A program made the position numbers and the translations under genes. The notes beneath the pieces are model-generated. The model worked only from the letters and a program-made list of their open reading frames with translations. It was not told where the DNA came from and made no database searches. 64,000 bases of DNA from Otis tarda (lineage: Eukaryota; Chordata; Aves; Otidiformes; Otididae), in NCBI GenBank assembly GCA_026413225.1, contig CM048552.1, positions 214,544,553 to 214,608,552 on the forward strand, written 5' to 3'. Positions 1-6,643 of this stretch are shown here, piece by piece (position 1 is the first letter of the stretch; each line of letters starts with the position of its first letter).

Positions 1-271
1 TTCATAATCCCATGTGGGATGGCTTCATAATTCCATATGGGAACAGGTCATCTGCATAATCCCACTGTGTAACAGGGAATCCCCTGGATGGCTTCATAAT
101 CCCATGTGGGATGGCTTCATAATCCCATATAGGAACAGGTCATCTGCATAATCCCACTGTGTAACAGGGAATCCCCTGGATGGCTTCATAATCCCATGTG
201 GGATGGCTTCATAATCCCATGTGGGATGGCTTCATAATCCCATATGGGAACAGGTCATCTGCATAATCCCA
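1..271. repeat. 92-bp minisatellite in an ARHGEF17 intron
   Basis: Nearly three copies of a 92-bp unit begin at 1, 93 and 185 with TTCATAATCCCATGTGGGAT. Each unit contains an internal subrepeat of about 22 bp (GGCTTCATAATCCCATGTGG), with one extra copy in the third unit. The array runs off the left edge. The sequence 272-429 after it is unique intron up to the acceptor. Confidence 0.9.
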
Positions 272-429
272 GGCAGGATTCAGGCAGCCCAATCTGGCAG
301 CACTCTTATACCAGCCAACGGGGTTGTGGTGTCCCATCCCCACGTCCCGCGTCCCCCTCGGATACCCCTGGGAGCGGAGGCCGGTGACGCGGGCCGGAAG
401 GGACGCTGACGGCCGGGGACGCTCGGCAG

Positions 430-672
430 GCTCGGACGCCATAATCCGGCAGCACAAGGCAGCCTGCCTGCGGATCACGGCTCTGCTGGCCTGCAAGGAT
501 TTGCTGTGGATCGGGACCAGCGCCGGCGTGGTGCTGACCCTCGCCCTCTCGGCCAAGGCGGCCCCCACGTTGGTGGGGCTCTCGCAGGGTCACACCGGCC
601 ACGTCCGTTTCCTCACCGCCATCGAGCTGCCCGACGGCTTCGACGTCCTCTTCCCGTTGCCGAGGGAGACGG
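430..672 (+). CDS. ARHGEF17: ARHGEF17 penultimate coding exon
   Basis: The exon is bounded by CGGCAG at 424-429 and a GTAGGT donor at 673. It enters with one base of a split codon supplied by the previous exon and leaves with a single G. It encodes about 81 residues including CLRITALLACKDLLW, GHTGHVRF and VLFPLPRET. This fits the last blade of the WD40-like domain of the ARHGEF17/ARHGEF10 family. Confidence 0.87.
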
Positions 673-2689
673 GTAGGTGGGGTCATTATGCGGGGGGGGC
701 GGGTCCGATCCTGATTTTAGGGGGATCGGCCGGGAATGCCGTCCTGATGGTGGATGACTGGGAACAGCCTTGAAATGTCGTCGTCGGAATCCCCGGTCTG
801 TCCTTGCCGTGTGAAAATCCAGGGAGGAAAATTAAGATGGGGGGAAATTGGGTGCTACCCCCCTGCCTCCAGGGCTTGAGTGACCCCAAATTTCCCTGGG
901 ACACCCTAATTCCCGCGGGGAAAAGCCACTGGAAGGCCACGTGGCGAGTCTCACCTGGCCCAGCTCTGAGATCCGGGTGGGATGGGGAGAAGGCGGAGAC
1001 GTGGGGAAAGGGAGGTGGTAATTTGGGTGGGAGGGGCTAGTTTGGGGTGGGAGGGGCCAGTTTGGGGTGGGAGGGGCTAGTTTGGGGTGGGAGGAGTTTT
1101 GGAGGGCCAAGGTGTGGCACCTGGTGAAGTGGTGGTGTTTGGAGGATGCTGGTGGGGAGGACGCTGGGATGATGCTGGTGGGACGATGATGCTGGGATGA
1201 CACTGGTGGGATGCTGGTGGGAGGATGCTGAGATGATGTGGGTGGGATGATGCTGGTGGGAGGATGCTGGGATGGTGCTGGTGGAATGATGATGGTGGGA
1301 TGACACTGGTGGGATGCTGGTGGGAGGATGCTGGGATGATGTGGGTGGGATGATGCTGGTGGGACGATGCTGGGATGGTGCTGGTGGAATGATGATGCTG
1401 GGATGACACTGGTGGGATGCTGGTGGGAGGATGCTGGGATGATGCTGGTGGGATGGTAGTGGTGGGAAGATGCTGGTGGGATGGTGCTGGGATGATGCTG
1501 GTGGATGATGACAGTGGGCTGATGTTGGCATGGTGCTGTGGTGGGATGATGATGCTGGGAGGATGATTCTTGGATGATACTGGTGGGAGGATGCTGGAGG
1601 ATGCTGGAGGATGCTGAGATGATGCTGGTGGGATGATGCTAGGAGGATGATGCTCACATGATATTGGTGGGATGCTAGTGGGAGGGTGCTGGAGGGTTCT
1701 GAGATGATGCTGGTGGGACGGTGCTGGTGGGAGATGCTGGGATGATGCTGGTGGGATGGTGCTGATGGGAGATGCTGAGGTGATGCTGGGATGGTGCTGG
1801 TGGGATGGTAGCGGTGGGAAGATGCTGGTGGGATGATGCTAGGAGGATGATGCTCAGATGATATTGGTGGGATGCTAGTGGGAGGGTGCTGGAGGGTTCT
1901 AAGATGATGCTGGTGGGATGGTGCTGGTGGGAGATGCTGGGATGATGCTGGTGGGATGGTGCTGATGGGAGATGCTGAGATGATGCTGGTGGGATGGTAG
2001 TGGTGGGAAGATGCTGGTGGGATGGTGCTGGGATGGTGCTGGTGGATGATGACAGTGGGCTGATGTTGGCATGGTGCTGGTGGGATGATGATGCTGGGAG
2101 GATGATTCTTGGATGATACTGGTGGGAGGATGCTGGAGGATGCTGAGATGATGCTGGTGGGACGGTGCTGGTGGGATGATGCTGGTGGGATGATGCTATG
2201 AGGATGATGCTCAGATGATATTGGTGGGATGCTAGTGGGAGGGTGCTGAAGGGTTCTGAGATGATGCTGGTGGGATGGTGCTGATGGGAGATGCTGGGAT
2301 GATGCTCTTGGATGATGATGATGGGCTGATGCTGGGATGATGCTGGTGGAATGGTGCTGGTGAGATATTGGTGAGATGATGCTGGTGGGATGATGCTGGG
2401 ATGATGCAACTGGGATGATGCGGCTGGGATGCTGATGGGGAACAGGTGAGCTGTGGGGGGGGCCACCTGACAGCACGTTGGGCTTCTGCGCTTGGCAGGG
2501 GCCGAGAAGCCGAGCGAGGCCGAGAAGCGCGACCCGTCGCGCCCCCGCGCCCCCGCCCTCGCCCTCTCCAAACCCAAGATGCTGGTGATCAGCGGCGGGG
2601 ACGGCTACGAGGACTTCCGCCTGACCAGCAGCAGCGAGACGGTGGGCCGGGACGACAGCACCAACCACCTCCTCCTCTGGAGAGCGTGA
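430..2689 (+). CDS. ARHGEF17: ARHGEF17 (Rho GEF), 3'-terminal coding part
   Basis: This is the C-terminal end of a large Rho guanine-nucleotide exchange factor that loads GTP on RhoA-type GTPases. Two exons are visible, 430-672 and 2499-2689, joined in phase 1 and ending in TGA at 2687-2689. The first encodes a beta-propeller-like segment (motifs LLWIGTSAGVVLTL and GHTGHVRFLTAIELPDGFD). The second ends in a conserved tail with KMLVISGGDGYEDF, ETVGRDDS and NHLLLWRA. The catalytic DH and PH domains lie upstream of the window. The assignment rests on the recalled C-terminus of ARHGEF17 and on its position directly before RELT and FAM168A, the known vertebrate order. ARHGEF10 and ARHGEF10L have related propeller ends but are not expected beside RELT. 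The 1826-bp intron between the exons is largely minisatellite. Confidence 0.85.
673..1020 (+). other. ARHGEF17 last intron, unique part
   Basis: GC-rich intron sequence between the donor at 673 and the first tandem repeat. No exon, repeat family or regulatory motif was recognised. Confidence 0.5.
1021..1096. repeat. 20-bp tandem repeat
   Basis: About four copies of a 20-bp G-rich unit (TTTGGGGTGGGAGGGGCTAG) start at 1021, 1041, 1061 and 1081. The runs of four Gs make it a possible G-quadruplex segment on the + strand. Confidence 0.85.
1140..2432. repeat. Long ATGATGCTGGTGGGA-type minisatellite
   Basis: About 1.3 kb is built from degenerate 15-18 bp units such as GATGATGCTGGTGGGA. It also has longer repeated blocks, for example a GATGATGCTCAGATGATATTGGTGG-type block near 1640, 1845 and 2200. 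The array fills most of the last ARHGEF17 intron and stops about 65 bp before the terminal exon. Long open frames on both strands here (Ser/His/Pro-rich on the minus strand) result from the short period lacking stops and are not genes. Confidence 0.92.
2499..2689 (+). CDS. ARHGEF17: ARHGEF17 terminal coding exon with stop
   Basis: The acceptor is TTGGCAG ending at 2498. The split glycine codon is completed and the frame runs AEKPSEAEKRDPS, KPKMLVISGGDGYEDFRL, ETVGRDDSTNHLLLWRA and stop. The end LLLWR(A/V) is the characteristic C-terminus as I recall it for ARHGEF17. The exon codes cleanly although it follows directly on a long minisatellite. Confidence 0.88.
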
Positions 2690-3215
2690 ACGGCCACGGC
2701 CCCCCCGGGGGCCATCCCGGCGAGGAAAGGGGGGGCGCTGACCCCTCTGTATGCAGAGAGGGGGGGGGGTCTTGAACCCCAATTCCCCATCACCCCCCAC
2801 CCCAGCACCTCTCATCTCCAACCCGGCTGCTCTCTGTGTGCTCGGGGTTGGGGGGGGGGATGAGCCCCCCACCGCCCCCCCGGACTGGGGCGGGGCGGGG
2901 GGGCGAGGGAGACAATTTTTGGGGTGCGGAGAAGATGGCCGGAGGATGCCGTACAGCCAGGAACCCGCCTCGCTCTCCGGTTTTGTGTGTGCCTGCTTCG
3001 GGGATTTGGAGGGGGGGGGTGTCACTGCGCCGTCACCCCGTCCCCTGGGACCCCCCCCGGCCACGTCGCGGGACCACCCCACGGACAATACGCCCGCGGT
3101 GCCCCCCTCCGCCCCGGGCCTCCCGCTAACCCGCTCGCTCCATCGCCAGCACCCAGATAGCTCTGTTTGTTTGTTCGTTTTGTTTTAAATATATATATAT
3201 TATATATAAACATAA
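2690..3215 (+). other. ARHGEF17: ARHGEF17 3' UTR and probable polyadenylation region
   Basis: This GC- and G-rich sequence follows the stop and ends in an AT-rich stretch (3185-3225) with TTTTAAATATATATAT and a TATAAA hexamer at 3205-3210. No canonical AATAAA is visible, so the cleavage site is only inferred from the AT-rich block followed by a G-rich run from 3225. Confidence 0.5.
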
Positions 3216-3584
3216 TTAATTAATTGGGGGGGGGATTTGGGGAGTAGGGGGGGGTCACGTCGCTGCCGATCGCTCTGCTTCGGATTTGGGGGATTCAGAC
3301 TTTCCCCGCTTCATCGCCCCGAGGCAGAGCCAGACCCCACGGATGGAGCTGGACCCCGCAGGGATACTGGTGGTACTGGTGGAAGTGGTGGGGGGGAGGA
3401 AAAGGAGGAAATTAGGGGGCCCCCTCCCTCCAAATCTCTGTGGTTCCCACGGAGTTTCGGATGAAGCCCCCGCCGACGTTGTCGTGACAGCAAGTGTCGT
3501 CTTCGCGTCCCCTGCCAGACACCGAGATGTCCCCCCACCCCTAAATTAGGGGGACGGTGGTCGGGACCCTAAAAACGAGACTGT
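3216..3584. other. Intergenic, unique GC-rich
   Basis: This lies between the ARHGEF17 3' UTR and the CCCCATTTT array and contains G runs at 3225-3260 and 3390-3420. No gene or element was recognised. Confidence 0.5.
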
Positions 3585-4310
3585 CCTGGGCCAAAATCCC
3601 CCATTTTCCCCCTCCATTTTCCCCATTTTCCCACCATTTTCCCCTTTTTCCCACCATTTTCCCTCCATTTTCACCCTTTCCTCCCCATTTTCCCCTTCCC
3701 CCCATTTTCCCCTTCCCCCATTTTCCCCTTTTCCTCCCTATTTTCCATTTTCCCCCCATTTTCCCCTCCCCCCATTTTCCCCCTTTCCCCCATTTTCCCC
3801 TTCCTCCCCATTTTCCCCTTCCCCCCATTTTCTCCTTCCCCCCGTTTTCCCCTTTTCCTCCCTATTTTCCCATTTTTCCCCCCATTTTCCCCTTTTCCCC
3901 CATTTTCCCCCTTTTCCCCCATTTCCCCCCTTTTCCCTCATTTTCCCCTTTTCCCCCATTTTCCCCTTTTCCCTCATTTTCCCCTTTTCCCCCCATTTTC
4001 CCCCTTTCCCCATTTTCCCCTTTCCCCCATTTTGCCCATTTTCCCCATTTCCCCCCTTTTTCCCCATTTTCCTCCTTTCCCCCTTTTTCCCCCTTTCCCC
4101 CATTCCCCCCTTTTCCCCCTTTTCCCCCATTTTTCCCTGTTTCCCCTCCATTTTCCCCCCTTCCCCCATTTTCCCCTTTTTCCCCCTTTTCCCCCCATTT
4201 TCCCTTTTTCCTCCATTTTCCCTTTCCCCCATTTTCCCTTTTCCCGCCATTTTCCCCCATTTTCCCTTTTCCCGCCATTTTCCCCTTTTCCCGCCATTTC
4301 CCTACTTCCA
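3585..4310. repeat. CCCCATTTT-type pyrimidine-strand minisatellite
   Basis: About 725 bp consists of variable 9-14 bp units of the form CCCCATTTTCC. The + strand is almost only C and T with one A per unit, and the - strand is G/A-rich. The array separates ARHGEF17 from the RELT promoter region. It keeps frames open on both strands (Pro/Phe-rich on +, Gly/Lys-rich on -), which are not genes. Confidence 0.93.
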
Positions 4311-4849
4311 CCCCAGGATCCGGGCAAGGCCGGTGCTCTCTGCCCGCGGCAGAGGTGACACCCGCGGCGGCGGCAGGGCCAAACCGGGGTGTCCCCATCC
4401 CCACCCGGGACACTTCCACCCCACGTCCGGCTGTCCGGCTGGTTGGGATGGGGATATTTTGGGAAGAGGGGAGGGGGGATGGGATTTTGGCCGCTCCGGG
4501 AGGCTTTTTGTCACCGAACGCCACCCGTGTCGTGCCCTTCGCCCCCGAGGGCGCCCAGTGCCGGCGGCGATGAAGACCCCGGTGGGAGGAAGAAACCCAT
4601 TCCACTACTGGGATGCAGCCATTCCCTCCTGGATAACCCTAATTTGGGGGGGGACGGGACCCCTCCCTCCTGTCCCAGATGGGAAATCGGGGTGCAGCAC
4701 CCATGGGTGCCCCCATAGCGGGCAAAAAAAAAGTTATTTTTTTTTAATTTCCTCCTGAACAGGTGAAATCCCACCGCCTTCTTATTTTTTTTCCCGTTTT
4801 CCCCTCGAAAATGGGCTGGGACGCCCCCAAATCCCACCCCCCCGCACCT
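4311..4849. other. Intergenic, unique, upstream of RELT
   Basis: Moderately GC-rich sequence with several CpGs near 4330-4600 and A/T runs near 4725-4800. It may carry distal RELT promoter sequence. Nothing specific was recognised. Confidence 0.4.
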
Positions 4850-5000
4850 CCCGTCTCGCCCGGCAGGCGGCGCTGCCCGCACCGGGAAGGTTGGGGGCGG
4901 AGCCTCGCCGCGTGACGTCACGGAAAAGGGGGCGGGGCGTAGTGGGAGGCGAGGGTTTCATTCATAAGGAACCGGTGGTGCCCGTCGTGGGGGGGGGCAG
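4850..5000 (+). promoter_or_regulatory. RELT: Probable RELT promoter and non-coding first exon
   Basis: This CpG-rich segment has a GGGCGGAGC GC-box-like site near 4895-4903, a perfect CRE palindrome TGACGTCA at 4913-4920 and a GC box GGGGCGGGG at 4929-4937. A short stretch then ends in GGGCAG followed by GTAAGG at 5001, a good splice donor. That fits a TATA-poor promoter with a short untranslated first exon spliced to the ATG exon at 6580. A TATAAAGG box at 5137-5144 could mark an alternative start. The transcription start is inferred. Confidence 0.55.
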
Positions 5001-6579
5001 GTAAGGGGGCCCCCCCGACCCGCGGGGGCTCATTCCACGCTGGGGGGGGGGGTCGGGTTGCTTCGCTTTAACGGGGTTTTCACCCCCCCCCGCTGCTTTT
5101 TTGGGGTGCTCGACCCCTTTTTTTTTTTTTTGCAAATATAAAGGGCTGGGGGGGTGCGGGGGGGCTTCTCTTGGGTGGGCGAAGTGGGGTGCAGAGGGTG
5201 GGGGTGCAGCCGGTTAAAACGAAGGGCGGGGGGGGGGGGGAAATCGGTTCCGGCAAATTCAGCAGCAGCCGCTGGGAAAACGAGGCAGAAACTGGGTCGA
5301 GTTTGTTGGTTTTGATGATTTTTTACAAAATTTATTTATTTATTTATTTATTTTTGGCCGGAGGTGGAAAAATCCCAGGGTGCTGCGCCCCAAACAGGGG
5401 CCGGAGCATCCCACCGCCTCCGGCATCTGTCAACTTCCATAGGGGATTTTTTTTTTGGCGACGGCAAAAAATCATCCCGACGCAGCGTTTCGCTCCGTCT
5501 GCCGGACAATTGTCCCGATCCGCTTCCAAGAGCCATTCCCTAAAATATATATTTTTTTTTCCCCCCAATAATATTTTTTCCCCCCAATTTATCTGCAGGA
5601 GCCATCGGCTGAAGCCCCGTTCCGCCCTCGCTGGGATCCCGGCGAGCAGCCGCGGGTTACCGGCCACGGGAATAACGATCCCGTGTGATCCGATGGGATT
5701 TGAGGGGGTGGGTACCCAAACCGAGTCGTCACCGTCTTCTTGGTGCCTCTTGGTTTGGGGGTGCAGCTCCCCAGAGGGGTACGAGGGCCGGTTGGCTTCC
5801 CTCTGGCACCTTGATGGCGTATTCTCCCTAACTGGGAGCTACTGGGAGGAACTGGAGGATGCTCATTTTGGGCTGTGCCAGCATGTCCAGCCCACCTCCA
5901 CCCAGCTTCTGCCCCGGCACCTCCCCTCCTGCCTGTAATTAGCTACATCTATCAATGATACCGGCCGCTAATTAAGAAAAACTCGTCAGGCAGAGGCAGT
6001 AACGAAGCTCCGGCGTGGTTCTCACGGGACCGTGACGACCGGGGGAATTTCCATGCGGGACGCGGAGGCTGGATCCGGGTTCGGGCTGATATTTATTTAT
6101 TTTTTCTCCCTTCCTGCGTGCTGCCAGCATTTATTTTAATTTTAACGATTAATTGCTGAACCCGGAGAGGCCGGGGTGAGCCTGGGGGAAACACCTTTTG
6201 TTTCACTTTAATTTTATTTAATTTAATTTTTTTTTTTTTTTTAGTGAGTTTATTTCCTTGTGACAGATGTGGACGGATTTCCCCCGGAGCAGGAAAAACC
6301 TCTTTATTTAACGGCGTTCAGCATCATCTGCGCCTTGCAGGGTCGGTCCTCACTCCGTTGCAGGGTCGATCCCTCTCCGATTCGGGATGGAGTCGGGATC
6401 TGCGAGGGAAGGGGCGACGCTGGGCGTCCCAGAAATGAGGGGAATGAGGGGGAACCGCTGCCGCGGGGATTTTTAAGCAGGTGCCTTGGAGCATCCCCGT
6501 GATGGGAACATGATCCCAAATTCCTTCTTCCAGCGGGATTTTTCCTGGATGGTGACCCCGCTGCTCCCCCTTCGGGCAG
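5001..6579 (+). other. RELT: RELT first intron (5' UTR intron)
   Basis: This runs from the GTAAGG donor at 5001 to the CGGGCAG acceptor ending at 6579. It contains an (ATTT)n run at about 5328-5355 and T runs near 5550 and 6228-6242. No coding exon, CR1 or other family was recognised. An open frame over 5171-5938 has no recognisable protein content. Confidence 0.5.
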
Positions 6580-6592
6580 GTCTCTCCCGGCG

Positions 6593-6643
6593 ATGAAGAG
6601 GAGCGGGATGAAGAGGAGCTGGTGGCTTGTCACCATCCTGGGG
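6593..6643 (+). CDS. RELT: RELT coding exon 1 (start codon, signal peptide)
   Basis: The exon starts at 6580 after CGGGCAG. The ATG at 6593 has G at -3. A second in-frame ATG at 6608 lies in a direct 15-bp duplication (ATGAAGAGGAGC twice), so either could start the protein. The peptide [17 protein letters not shown] continues into [10 protein letters not shown] of the next exon and reads as a signal peptide. The donor is GTGAGC at 6644, phase 0. Confidence 0.85.

Noticed and set aside
1-271. CRISPR-like array (also 7030-7620 and 11265-11705)
   Set aside because: Units repeat end to end with no unique spacers, in a vertebrate genome. These are minisatellites.
1037-3088. 683-residue open frame on the - strand rich in Ser, His and Pro
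   Set aside because: It lies over a short-period minisatellite and runs through ARHGEF17 sequence in antisense. Repetition explains the lack of stops, and no domain is present.
3557-4573. 338-residue Pro/Phe-rich frame (+) and matching Gly/Lys-rich frames (-)
   Set aside because: All are products of the CCCCATTTT array, and both strands stay open for the same reason.
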